Notes under the pieces: model-generated
Told to the model about the DNA's origin: nothing
What the model saw: only the letters and a program-made list of their open reading frames with translations
Database searches by the model: none
Translations under genes and position numbers: made by a program
Source of the DNA: Flavipsychrobacter sp.
GTDB lineage: Bacteria; Bacteroidota; Bacteroidia; Chitinophagales; Chitinophagaceae
Reading direction: 5' to 3'
DNA: 64,000 bases
Assembly (NCBI GenBank): GCA_041392855.1
Contig: JAWKLD010000001.1
Span: forward strand, 2,156,001 to 2,220,000
Part shown: in pieces, positions 15,969-24,531 of the stretch
Layout of the letters: each line of letters starts with the position of its first letter
How positions within the stretch are numbered: the first letter of the stretch is position 1

Positions 15969-16379
15969 ATGGTTTACCTAACACGTGCTGAGCATTTTAA
16001 TGCTGCCCACAAATTATACAATGACGACTGGACTCCTGAAAAAAATATGGAGGTTTTTGGTAAATGTGCCAACCCCAACTGGCATGGGCACAACTATGAG
16101 TTATTCGTAACTATAAAGGGGGAACCCAACCCAAATACGGGCTTTGTGTTCAATGCTAAAACGCTTGGAAAACTTATTAATGAGGTAATAGTTGATAAAG
16201 TAGACCATAGGAACCTTAACATTGACGTTGAGTTCATGAGAGGAAAGTTTACAAGTGCTGAGCATTTTGCCATTAGTATTTGGGAGGAACTTAAACCTTA
16301 TATTGAGAAAAATGGTGCTCAACTACACTGTATCAAACTACAAGAGACACCACGTATCTATGTAGAATATTTCGGGTAA
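15969..16379 (+). CDS. 6-pyruvoyl-tetrahydropterin synthase / QueD-family protein
   Basis: The 136-residue protein acts on dihydroneopterin triphosphate, the product of the adjacent folE enzyme. Zinc ligands are visible as the His in FNAAH and HGH in NWHGHNY. The catalytic Cys region reads GKCANPNWHGH, with five residues between Cys and HGH. To my knowledge this spacing is the pattern of PTPS that makes 6-pyruvoyl-tetrahydropterin, whereas QueD has three. So tetrahydrobiopterin-type synthesis is as likely as queuosine synthesis. It is co-transcribed with folE, with a 30-base gap. Confidence 0.85.
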   Translation: MVYLTRAEHFNAAHKLYNDDWTPEKNMEVFGKCANPNWHGHNYELFVTIKGEPNPNTGFVFNAKTLGKLINEVIVDKVDHRNLNIDVEFMRGKFTSAEHFAISIWEELKPYIEKNGAQLHCIKLQETPRIYVEYFG

Positions 16380-16409
16380 CCTTTTACATTAAACACATAA
16401 TATCAACCT

Positions 16410-17006
16410 GTGGCATATAACAGAGAAGAAAAGTACGACGAAGATGTTACCGCTAAACTAATGGAGCATTACAGAGCTACGTTAGAGACTATCGGAGAAG
16501 ATCCAGAACGTGAAGGCTTACAGAAGACCCCCGAACGTATTGCTAAAGCTTTACAATACATCACACAAGGGTATGGCAAAGACGCTAAAGCTATTTTAAA
16601 TTCGGCTAAGTTTCAAGAGTCTTATAGTGAAATGGTTATTGTAAAAGACATTGAACTATACTCAATGTGCGAGCACCATATGTTGCCCTTCTTTGGCAAA
16701 GCTCATATAGCCTATATCCCCAATGGCTATATTACAGGCCTAAGCAAACTAGCACGTGTAGTGGATTGTTTTGCACGTAGGTTGCAAGTACAAGAGCGTA
16801 TGACCCATCAAATACTAGATGCGATTCAAGAAACGCTGAACCCATTAGGGGTAGCAGTAGTAATAGAAGCGAAACATTTATGTATGATGATGCGTGGCGT
16901 ATCTAAGCAGAATAGTGTCACCACTACTTCTGCCTTTAGTGGTCAATTCGAAAAAAATGAAACTCGCTCAGAGTTTTTGAAACTAATCACTGCAGATCTA
17001 TATTAG
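16410..17006 (+). CDS. folE: GTP cyclohydrolase I
   Basis: The enzyme converts GTP to 7,8-dihydroneopterin triphosphate, the first step of folate, biopterin and queuosine synthesis. The 198-residue protein carries zinc ligands in SMCEHHMLPFFGKAH and HLCMMMRGV, plus the substrate-binding LSKLARVVDCFARRLQVQER. It starts at GTG 16410. It follows the PTPS gene and is followed by tRNA-Pro 10 bases later, which may be transcribed through from it. Confidence 0.96.
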   Translation: MAYNREEKYDEDVTAKLMEHYRATLETIGEDPEREGLQKTPERIAKALQYITQGYGKDAKAILNSAKFQESYSEMVIVKDIELYSMCEHHMLPFFGKAHIAYIPNGYITGLSKLARVVDCFARRLQVQERMTHQILDAIQETLNPLGVAVVIEAKHLCMMMRGVSKQNSVTTTSAFSGQFEKNETRSEFLKLITADLY

Positions 17007-17016
17007 CAAATATTTT

Positions 17017-17090
17017 CGGGAAGTGGCGCAGTCCGGTAGCGTACTTGGATGGGGTTCAAGGGGTCGCAAGTTCGAATCTTGTCTTCCCGA
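17017..17090 (+). tRNA. tRNA-Pro (GGG)
   Basis: A 74-base cloverleaf: acceptor CGGGAAG/CTTCCCG, discriminator A at 17090, anticodon stem CTTGG/TCAAG around loop ATGGGGT (anticodon GGG), and T arm CAAGTTCGAATCTTG. The terminal CCA is not encoded. Confidence 0.95.
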
Positions 17091-17102
17091 CATATTATCA
17101 AC

Positions 17103-17136
17103 ACGACCTACCTTATAAGTAGGTCGTTCCTTTTTA
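17103..17136 (+). terminator. terminator after tRNA-Pro
   Basis: Nine-base arms ACGACCTAC and GTAGGTCGT (17103-17111, 17119-17127) enclose a 7-base loop and are followed by TCCTTTTTAT. The hairpin lies 12 bases after the tRNA. Confidence 0.85.
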
Positions 17137-17231
17137 TACTATTTCCTTATACTGTCATTTAAATCCAATCAATTTTTAGTGCGAATAAACAACTACCTTT
17201 GTACATACAATAGTCCTTAAAAATATACTAT

Positions 17232-18110
17232 ATGAAAAGAATGGACTTTCTTAAAATTTTAGGTATGACTACATTATCAACTTCAGGAGTTATTAGCACG
17301 AATCTACTTGCGCAAGAACTTCATAGTTTGGATGAAGAAGAATTTATGACCCCCTCACTTTTTATAGGGCATGGACATCCTAAAAATGCCGTAGAGCGTA
17401 CAAGATACACCGAAACGCTAAGTAAAGTTGGAGCAAGCATTAAAGTCCCTAAAGCCATTATAGTAATATCGGCACACTGGCTTACAAAAGGCACTTATGT
17501 AAATGGAGCTGCTCAACCTAAAATGATCTATGACTATTACGGCTTTCCTAAAGAATACTATGAAGTTCAATACCCTGCTCCAGGCAACCCCGAACTGGCT
17601 AGAGAAGTACAGCAGCTTATTAAGAAAACAGAAGTAGGCTGGGATACCGAATGGGGGTTTGACCATGGAGGTTTTATAGCATTAAAAAGCCTATTTCCAA
17701 AAGCTAACATACCCACATTTGAACTAAGCATTGATTACAATAAGCCATTTAGTTATCACTATGAACTTGCTCAAGAGCTAAAAGAACTAAGAAAGAAAGG
17801 AGTATTAATTATAGGAAGTGGTAATATGACACATAATCTAAGCGCTATAAATCCTGACGAAAAAGCACAACCAAATGACTGGGCTATGGAATTTGATGAG
17901 ACCCTTAAAAAACTATTAGACAACCATAATCATAAAGAGGTCATCAATATCAATAATAACAGACTTATGAATATAGCTCATCCAGAGCCTAGCCACTTCT
18001 TACCTCTGCTATATGCGCTTGGTGTTAGTAGCGAGAATGATGTAGTAACACATCCATATATGGATTGGGTACATGGAAGCTTGAGTATGCGCTGTGTACA
18101 ATTTGGGTAA
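17232..18110 (+). CDS. ygiD: class III extradiol dioxygenase (LigB/DODA, YgiD-like)
   Basis: The 292-residue protein belongs to the LigB/4,5-DOPA-extradiol-dioxygenase group. Metal-site signatures are GHGHP, VISAHW and FDHGGF, followed by GSGNMTHNL. Unlike cytosolic YgiD it carries an N-terminal leader, MKRMDFLKILGMTTLSTSGV, that resembles a signal peptide, so it may act outside the cytoplasm. A TACCTTTG box at 17194-17201 is a likely -7 element. mqnD starts 32 bases after its stop. The phenolic substrate is unknown. Confidence 0.82.
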   Translation: MKRMDFLKILGMTTLSTSGVISTNLLAQELHSLDEEEFMTPSLFIGHGHPKNAVERTRYTETLSKVGASIKVPKAIIVISAHWLTKGTYVNGAAQPKMIYDYYGFPKEYYEVQYPAPGNPELAREVQQLIKKTEVGWDTEWGFDHGGFIALKSLFPKANIPTFELSIDYNKPFSYHYELAQELKELRKKGVLIIGSGNMTHNLSAINPDEKAQPNDWAMEFDETLKKLLDNHNHKEVININNNRLMNIAHPEPSHFLPLLYALGVSSENDVVTHPYMDWVHGSLSMRCVQFG

Positions 18111-18142
18111 GCTCATTCCTTTATCTTAACTACTTTTGCAGC

Positions 18143-18970
18143 ATGCAGTTAACAATAGGTTTCAGCCCATGCCCCAACGACACATTTATTTTCGATGCCA
18201 TGATAAATGGCAAAATAGATACAAAGGGGTTAACCTTTAAGCCTGTGTTAGAAGATGTAGAGACTTTGAATAATTATGCTACACTAAACAAACTCGACAT
18301 CACTAAATTAAGTTACAACGCCTTTTTACATACTGTAAATAACTATGCACTCTTACATGCAGGAAGCGCTTTAGGTAATGGAGTTGGGCCATTATTAGTT
18401 GCTAAGCAAAAGCTTGATCTAGTTAATATTGCTGATTATAAAATTGCTATCCCGGGGAAAAACACAACCGCCAACTTATTATTGTCACTAGCTTTTCCAA
18501 AGGCTACTAACAAGCATGAGCTAGTATTTAGTGAAATTGAATCAGCAGTTTTAAAGGGAGAGTTTGACGCAGGGCTTATTATCCATGAAAGCAGGTTCAC
18601 TTATGCTCAAAAAGGGTTAAACAAATTAATTGACCTTGGAGACTGGTGGGAACAAGAAACTAATGCTGCGATACCATTAGGAGGAATTGTTATAAAACGT
18701 ACACTTGGCAAAGTGATTGCAGCAAAAGTCGATGAGGTCATAAAAGCAAGTATTGAGTATGCCTGGCAAAACCACCCCAATCTATCGACCTATGTAAGTG
18801 ACCATGCTCAGGAAATGGAAGAAGATGTTATGCGCCAACATATCGACTTGTATGTTAATGATTATACAACCAATTTAGGTTCGGTTGGCACAAGTGCAGT
18901 GAAACAGCTATTTAGTTTAGCCAAAGAAAAGGGGTTAATAAAAACACTGCCTGAAAATATCTTCTACTAG
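18143..18970 (+). CDS. mqnD: 1,4-dihydroxy-6-naphthoate synthase
   Basis: MqnD converts cyclic dehypoxanthine futalosine to 1,4-dihydroxy-6-naphthoate in the futalosine menaquinone route. I chose ATG 18143 (MQLTIGFSPCPNDTF), the standard family start, giving 275 residues. The frame opens 26 codons earlier, inside the upstream gene. SPCPNDTFIFDAM and the later TTANLLLSLAFP are typical of the periplasmic-binding-protein-like fold of the family. A TACTTTTG box at 18131-18138 ends four bases before the ATG. It overlaps hpt tail to tail by 4 bases. Confidence 0.93.
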   Translation: MQLTIGFSPCPNDTFIFDAMINGKIDTKGLTFKPVLEDVETLNNYATLNKLDITKLSYNAFLHTVNNYALLHAGSALGNGVGPLLVAKQKLDLVNIADYKIAIPGKNTTANLLLSLAFPKATNKHELVFSEIESAVLKGEFDAGLIIHESRFTYAQKGLNKLIDLGDWWEQETNAAIPLGGIVIKRTLGKVIAAKVDEVIKASIEYAWQNHPNLSTYVSDHAQEMEEDVMRQHIDLYVNDYTTNLGSVGTSAVKQLFSLAKEKGLIKTLPENIFY

Positions 18971-19503
18971 TTAGCAAGTTGGTATATAGACTTGAGGTTT
19001 CTTCCTAGGCCATTATAATCTAACCCATACCCAACTACAAACTTATTCTCTATTTCAAAGCCAATATAATTAGGTTGTAGATCATATTGTAAAGCTGAAG
19101 GCTTAAATAAAAGCGTTGCTATTTTTATTGACTTGGGTTGCTTTGCTACTAGTTCCTGCAGGAAACTGTGTAGTGTTCTGCCTGTATCAATTATATCTTC
19201 CAAGAGCAACACATCCCTATCTTTAATATCTTCTTCAAGGCCAATAGCACTTACTACGTTACCAGTAGACTTCAACCCTTGATAAGACATTAACCTAACA
19301 AAAGTAATCTGCACATCACCTTCTAGCTCTCTGTACAGATCAGAAGCGAATACAAAAACACCGTTCATAACACCAATAACTAATGGAGGGTTATCTCTAT
19401 AATCCTTATTTATTTGCTCTGCTAATTCTTCTATTCTCTTCGTGAGTGTCACTTCACTTATAAACAGTTCAAATTCCTTATCATGTAGCTTAATGTTACC
19501 CAT
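18967..19503 (-). CDS. hpt: hypoxanthine phosphoribosyltransferase
   Basis: A purine-salvage enzyme that joins hypoxanthine or guanine to PRPP. The 178-residue protein has the PRPP-binding motif VLLLEDIIDTGRTL and the base-binding loop KFVVGYGLDYNGLGRNL near the C-terminus. It is directly downstream of the LysM glucosaminidase gene on the same strand, with one base between stop and start, so the two may share a transcript. Confidence 0.95.
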   Translation of the reverse strand: MGNIKLHDKEFELFISEVTLTKRIEELAEQINKDYRDNPPLVIGVMNGVFVFASDLYRELEGDVQITFVRLMSYQGLKSTGNVVSAIGLEEDIKDRDVLLLEDIIDTGRTLHSFLQELVAKQPKSIKIATLLFKPSALQYDLQPNYIGFEIENKFVVGYGLDYNGLGRNLKSIYQLAN

Positions 19504-19504
19504 A

Positions 19505-21550
19505 CTACTTCTTAACTTGGAGTTTCATTCCTGTCTTAATAGCATCAAAATCCAAATCATTCCAATCCATAAGCTGCCTCATGCTTATCTTATGTTTCTT
19601 CGCTATGCTAAAGGCTGTATCTCCGTCTTTCACAACATAGTATTTTGATGGATCTTCTTGTTCTTTCTGTTTTACTACTTCAGTAGTTTTACTTGTTGGC
19701 ACTTTCTGCATAGTCTTTACCTTAGCCTCTTCTTTAGGGCTATCGTAGACAACTGCATCAAACTGAGCTTTTAACTTATCTAACTCAGATTTTGGTTCCT
19801 CTTTTACTACAGGTTCTGCCTGTGCAACTACTTCCTCCTTAGTTTCATCTTCTTCTTGCTTCTTCTTAAGCAAACCAATAACAGGGATAGTGATCTTTTT
19901 CTCTGCAGTTTTATCTTCCTTTATATCAGTAGGTGTCTCTACAACCTTCTCAACTTTTTTATCTGTAGAAGGCTTAGTTATAACTGGCTCAGTGGCAACA
20001 GGAACAGGTGTCTCTGTTTTTTCTACTGGCACTTTTACTGTTTTAGTAATGGTTGAAGCACGGTTACTTTGTGGCACATAACGAGGATTAGTAGTGGTCT
20101 CCTCTTTTTTAGACTCTTTATTCTCCTTCTTATTATAAAGAACATCGTCAAACTTCTTCTTTAGAGCATCTATACTTTCTTCCTCTTTGGGTGTGGATGT
20201 TTCTGTTTTATAAGCTATTGTATTTTCTTCTTTTAGCTCTTTAGCAATAGGTGAAGTAGCCGTACTTGTTTGAGGAGGGGTGGTTGTAACCTTTATAGCT
20301 GACTTCTCCTTAACTGTAGCGGACGGAGCAACATACCTTGGATTAGAGGGTATTGGGCTCCTGTTAGTTTTTACATATCCTGCCGATTGGGTAGAGCTAT
20401 TTTCTTTCACTACCTCTTCTTTTGGAACTTCATATACTCTAGGTTTTTCTTTAGCCTTATTTTGAAGCTCTAACACTATACCCGGTACAGGCTCCTCTCC
20501 CGGCAACATAAAATTCAACTCTCTTAAGTACTTTAATTGTATTCCTTCTTTTTGAGAAATACTATGCATGCTTTCTCCAGGCTTTACCATATGCATAGGC
20601 CTTACCCCTCTAAAATGTTTCCTCTCTAAGTACAGATACATATCCTGAGATAATATCTTTTCATTTAAATCGTTTAGCTCTAAAAAACGTTTGTACCTAA
20701 TGCTGTTTTTTATAGCATATTCGAGCGGTGCCTGACCTTCTTTAGCATAAACAGCTCTAAGACCATTTACCTTTACAGGTTGTCCATATGGGGGATGGTT
20801 TAGTGCATGTTCTTCCCGTACAGGAACTGTCCTTTGTTCCGCCACCTTCATTCCACTATTGCTTACCGTCTTGGTAACAACAGGCACAGTAGCAACTGTA
20901 GTAGATACCGTAGTTGGTGTAGGAACAGGTATTACTTTATTAGTAGCTTCCTCTTTTATAACAGGATCATTATTAGGTATTATCTCATTTTCTCTTTTTG
21001 TAGCATAAGTATCTCCTAACGAGTTATTACCCATAGCAGCATAAGTATACTGCTGTAGCTTATAATCTTCAATTAACTTGATCAACATTTGAGCATAGCG
21101 AGGGTTTGTTGCGTAGCCTGCTCTCCTTAAACCAACACACCATGCAGCATAGTCCGTGATGGACAATTTGAATAAAGAAGCATAACGGGGGTTATTGCTT
21201 AAATAATCCGAATGGTCTTTATAAGAATCTAATGGGTAATTATACTTTCTAAAGCACTCGTTAGGTGCATCATCTGTGTGCTTAATCGTTTGTCCCTTCC
21301 AGTCCCTTTTACATTTAATTCCAAAATGATTATTACCTAACGTTGCCAACCGGCTTGTACCAGCGCCAGTTTCATGTATTCCCTGTGCAAGTGTTACAGC
21401 TGCAGGAATCCCTACTCGCACTTGTTCGGACATGGCCAATTCTCTGTAAGTATTTATATACTCCTCAACTAATTCAGGTTTTTGCGCTTTTACTTCTGCT
21501 ATAAATGCGATCAATGCAATAACCAAAAATCTCAATCTCAACTTTACCAT
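19505..21550 (-). CDS. secreted glucosaminidase with two LysM domains
   Basis: This is a peptidoglycan hydrolase of the FlgJ/LytG-like glucosaminidase type, 681 residues. The signal peptide ends near residue 22 (AEVKAQ). The catalytic domain spans about 25-170, with Glu60 in GIHETGAGTSRLA as the probable acid. A first LysM lies around 320-365 and a second at about 635-680 (YYVVKDGDTAFSIAKKHKIS). Between them is a roughly 270-residue linker rich in K, E, T, P and V. It holds two copies of an FDxV[LV]Y-type segment and two NPRYV motifs. It probably trims cell-wall glycan. Confidence 0.9.
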   Translation of the reverse strand: MVKLRLRFLVIALIAFIAEVKAQKPELVEEYINTYRELAMSEQVRVGIPAAVTLAQGIHETGAGTSRLATLGNNHFGIKCKRDWKGQTIKHTDDAPNECFRKYNYPLDSYKDHSDYLSNNPRYASLFKLSITDYAAWCVGLRRAGYATNPRYAQMLIKLIEDYKLQQYTYAAMGNNSLGDTYATKRENEIIPNNDPVIKEEATNKVIPVPTPTTVSTTVATVPVVTKTVSNSGMKVAEQRTVPVREEHALNHPPYGQPVKVNGLRAVYAKEGQAPLEYAIKNSIRYKRFLELNDLNEKILSQDMYLYLERKHFRGVRPMHMVKPGESMHSISQKEGIQLKYLRELNFMLPGEEPVPGIVLELQNKAKEKPRVYEVPKEEVVKENSSTQSAGYVKTNRSPIPSNPRYVAPSATVKEKSAIKVTTTPPQTSTATSPIAKELKEENTIAYKTETSTPKEEESIDALKKKFDDVLYNKKENKESKKEETTTNPRYVPQSNRASTITKTVKVPVEKTETPVPVATEPVITKPSTDKKVEKVVETPTDIKEDKTAEKKITIPVIGLLKKKQEEDETKEEVVAQAEPVVKEEPKSELDKLKAQFDAVVYDSPKEEAKVKTMQKVPTSKTTEVVKQKEQEDPSKYYVVKDGDTAFSIAKKHKISMRQLMDWNDLDFDAIKTGMKLQVKK

Positions 21551-21568
21551 TAGTGTTTGTGTTTTGTA

Positions 21569-22219
21569 TTACTTTATTTTACGTGCAACCATTATGCCAT
21601 CTCTTATTGGCAAAAGTACTTGCTCAACTCGCTCATCATCACGCAGCTTAGTATTGAACGCATGTAAGGCTTTTGCATTTTTACTTTGATCATTCTCATC
21701 CATCACAACCTGCCCTTCATACAATACATTATCTGCCAATATATAACCTCCTACTTTTACCTTATCAAAAACCATGTCGTAATACAACGTATAGTTTACT
21801 TTATCTGCATCTATAAAAACCATATCAAACTCCTCATCGATTGTCGGTAATATATCAGCTGCGGTACCAATATGCTGTGTTATTTGATGTTCAACGCCAG
21901 CTTCACAAAAATAACGAAAACACATATCTTCCAATTCTTCGTTAATATCTATAGTGTGTAAATGGCCGTCTTTAGGCATCCCTTTTGCCATACATATAGC
22001 AGAATAACCTGTATAGGTACCTATCTCTAAGACTCTTTTAGGTTTTATCATATGACTCATCATTTCCAAAACAGCACCTTGCAAATGCCCTGATAGCATA
22101 ACCGGCAATGCCACCTTAAGGTGTGTTTCTCTATTTAGACGCTTCAACACATCGGACTCATCCGTTGTATAATCTTCAGCATATTTATTTATTTCTTCCG
22201 GTAATAAAACGCGTGTCAT
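21569..22219 (-). CDS. O-methyltransferase (CCoAOMT/YrrM type)
   Basis: The 216-residue protein is an SAM- and metal-dependent O-methyltransferase. The SAM site reads VLEIGTYTGYSAICMAKGMP, an acidic strand end is LHTIDINEE, and the metal-binding block is DMVFIDADKVNYTLYYD. The bacterial YrrM/CCoAOMT-like group also includes tRNA hydroxyuridine methyltransferases (TrmR), so a small catechol-like substrate or tRNA are both possible. It lies between the symporter and the glucosaminidase on the same strand, with gaps of 11 and 18 bases. Confidence 0.85.
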   Translation of the reverse strand: MTRVLLPEEINKYAEDYTTDESDVLKRLNRETHLKVALPVMLSGHLQGAVLEMMSHMIKPKRVLEIGTYTGYSAICMAKGMPKDGHLHTIDINEELEDMCFRYFCEAGVEHQITQHIGTAADILPTIDEEFDMVFIDADKVNYTLYYDMVFDKVKVGGYILADNVLYEGQVVMDENDQSKNAKALHAFNTKLRDDERVEQVLLPIRDGIMVARKIK

Positions 22220-22230
22220 TTACTAGTCTT

Positions 22231-23703
22231 TTATACGTTATTTATAACTTGTCCTTCTCCTTTTTTCGAGATCAAAAACAGCAACAAGAATGCTATTCCT
22301 GCATTTATTATTAATAGTTCTAAGCCTATTTGATAGCCCCCTAACCATGCCTTGTCATTCATCTTTAAGAAATAAGAGATAACAGGTGCTGCGATACAAA
22401 CAAGAGGAACAAAACGATTTACCACTGCTCTCTTTGTAAAAATACCAAAGGCAAAAAGTGCTAATAAAGGGCCGTAAGTATATCCCGCTACTGATAATAA
22501 GGTTGTTATCAAAGAGCCATTATCTACTTCTCTAAAAAAGAAAATACAAGCTAAGAAGATAAGCGCAAAGCTATTGTGTACAATTAGTCTAACATTATTT
22601 TTCTTCTTTTCGTCCCAATCCTTCTTGTTTTTCATGCCCAACATATCAATACAATAAGAAGAAGTAAGAGCGGTTAAAGCACCATCTGCACTAGGAAAAA
22701 GCGCAGATATCAACCCGATCATGAAACACACTGTTATTATAAATGGCAAGCCACTTTTCAATGCTATCATTGGGAATATATCATCACCTACAGCTGTAAT
22801 AGCATGAGCATCTGCATATAAATAAAGCAAACCGCCTAAAAGCAAGAATATAAAATTGGCAATTAAAAGTATAAAGCAGAAAGTGATCATATTCTTTTGT
22901 GAGTCTTTCAAGTTACTCACACTTATATTCTTTTGCATCATCTCTTGATCAAGCCCCGTCATACCAATGGTAATAAATGCACCACCTAATACATTTTTCC
23001 AAAAGTTTCCTGTTGCACTTACATCTGTATTTATTATCCTATTATACCCTTTACTTGATAACGCCTCCCATGTGCCAGCTAAATCCAAATTCAAATCACT
23101 CATGATGTAACCTACACATACTAGCAATGCTAATAGCATGAAGGTAGTCTGCAAAGTATCTGTCCATACTATTGTTTTTACACCACCTCTGTATGTATAT
23201 AATAATATCAATGCTAGAATCAATATTGCAGTAAACTCAAACGATATACCAAAGTCTTCCAACACAAACTTCTCTAAAACTTTGATAACTAGGTATAAAC
23301 GTAAAGTAGCCCCCAACGTACGAGAAAGGATAAAGAATAATGCACCTGTCTTGTAAGATGCTACTCCTAATCTCTTTTCCAAATAAGTATAGATAGAGGT
23401 GAGTTGCATTTTATAGTATATAGGAAGTAGTATAAATGCTACAGCAAAGTATCCAAGCCAAAAACCTATTACAATTTGAAAATAATAGAACCCTGAGCTG
23501 CCTACTGTACCGGGTACAGAGATAAAGGTCATCCCTGAAAGCGAAGTGCCTATCATACCAAAAGCCACAACCCACCATTTACTACTACGGTTCCCTATAA
23601 AGAATGATTCATTATTAGACCCCTTTGACGTGTAAAAAGCAATACCTAATAAAAGAGCGAAATAGGCAATTACAATTATTAGTAAAATGGTAGAAGAACT
23701 CAT
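22231..23703 (-). CDS. sodium:solute symporter (SSS family)
   Basis: The 490-residue integral membrane protein has about 13 hydrophobic segments. The early SSS signature is visible: SFFIGNRSSKWWVVAFGMIG followed by TSLSGMTFISVPGTVG. It probably imports an organic solute with Na+. The substrate cannot be told from the sequence, since sialic acid, sugar and carboxylate carriers all belong to this family. The methyltransferase gene follows 11 bases downstream on the same strand. Confidence 0.88.
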   Translation of the reverse strand: MSSSTILLIIVIAYFALLLGIAFYTSKGSNNESFFIGNRSSKWWVVAFGMIGTSLSGMTFISVPGTVGSSGFYYFQIVIGFWLGYFAVAFILLPIYYKMQLTSIYTYLEKRLGVASYKTGALFFILSRTLGATLRLYLVIKVLEKFVLEDFGISFEFTAILILALILLYTYRGGVKTIVWTDTLQTTFMLLALLVCVGYIMSDLNLDLAGTWEALSSKGYNRIINTDVSATGNFWKNVLGGAFITIGMTGLDQEMMQKNISVSNLKDSQKNMITFCFILLIANFIFLLLGGLLYLYADAHAITAVGDDIFPMIALKSGLPFIITVCFMIGLISALFPSADGALTALTSSYCIDMLGMKNKKDWDEKKKNNVRLIVHNSFALIFLACIFFFREVDNGSLITTLLSVAGYTYGPLLALFAFGIFTKRAVVNRFVPLVCIAAPVISYFLKMNDKAWLGGYQIGLELLIINAGIAFLLLFLISKKGEGQVINNV

Positions 23704-23751
23704 ATCATGTGAAAATAGTGAAACGAGCTAATATTGAGTAATCAAGTGCGC

Positions 23752-23778
23752 AAAAGCCCTTCTTAATAAAGGGCTTTT
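23752..23778 (-). terminator. terminator after outer-membrane protein gene
   Basis: Perfect 10-base arms AAAAGCCCTT and AAGGGCTTTT (23752-23761, 23769-23778) enclose a 7-base loop. Read on the minus strand, the hairpin ends in TTTT. It is 25 bases after the stop of the gene at 23804. Confidence 0.82.
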
Positions 23779-23803
23779 ATTTATTAATATGTTGTATTTC
23801 TTT

Positions 23804-24481
23804 CTAGAAACCAGCATTTATGCCAAGACGTACAGCAATAGTACCTCTATATGGGCTATACTTATCCTGAAGCACATCATATAATAGCATAGCTACAAAA
23901 GACGTCCTGGGAGATATTGGCTGTCTCAAGCCTCCACCTACTAACAATGCAGGTACTTGTATAGTTTCAGACACTTTAACAATTGGGGGGTAGTTTCCGA
24001 ACGCTTTACTTTCATCCGGTGTATACCTATTTAATGACATTATATTATGTTCATACTCTACGTGAGCAAATATATTATTCCAAATAATATACCTTGCCCA
24101 TAAACTTGGAGAATATATGTGTGAGGTAAATGGATAGTATTCCGCCTCTCCTGTAGCAGGGTTTATAAATCTATAGCTTTCACTATACTTAACTTTCAAG
24201 TATTGATAACCTAGACTAATACCCGCAGAAAAAGCATCGGAAACCCTATAACCAATTACAGGAGTAACACCAATATTAGTAACTCCTGAACCAATACCTA
24301 ACACACCCCATCCTCCAAATATTAAACGGTCAGTGCTAAAGCCTTTTTCTTTTTCACGCTTCACATTACCGTTTGCATCGGTTTTTACTGGGCGTCCACT
24401 GCTGTTATAAACATCTTGAGCAGATGTAGCTATGGCCAGCAAACACACTAGTATTGTACTATATATATATTTCATGCTCAT
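23804..24481 (-). CDS. outer-membrane beta-barrel protein, unknown function
   Basis: The 225-residue product has a signal peptide (MKYIYSTILVCLLAIATSAQ). Alternating aromatic strands such as AFSAGISLGYQYLKVKYS and the closing AVRLGINAGF fit a small outer-membrane barrel of roughly eight strands. The repeated glycine and tyrosine pattern is typical of Bacteroidota barrel proteins. The start could be either of two Met codons at 24481 or 24475. It is monocistronic, with its own terminator. I cannot name a specific role. Confidence 0.65.
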   Translation of the reverse strand: MSMKYIYSTILVCLLAIATSAQDVYNSSGRPVKTDANGNVKREKEKGFSTDRLIFGGWGVLGIGSGVTNIGVTPVIGYRVSDAFSAGISLGYQYLKVKYSESYRFINPATGEAEYYPFTSHIYSPSLWARYIIWNNIFAHVEYEHNIMSLNRYTPDESKAFGNYPPIVKVSETIQVPALLVGGGLRQPISPRTSFVAMLLYDVLQDKYSPYRGTIAVRLGINAGF

Positions 24482-24531
24482 AGTTAGTTAGATAACGAAG
24501 TTAAGGTAAAAAAGTTGCCAGTATTGTTATG

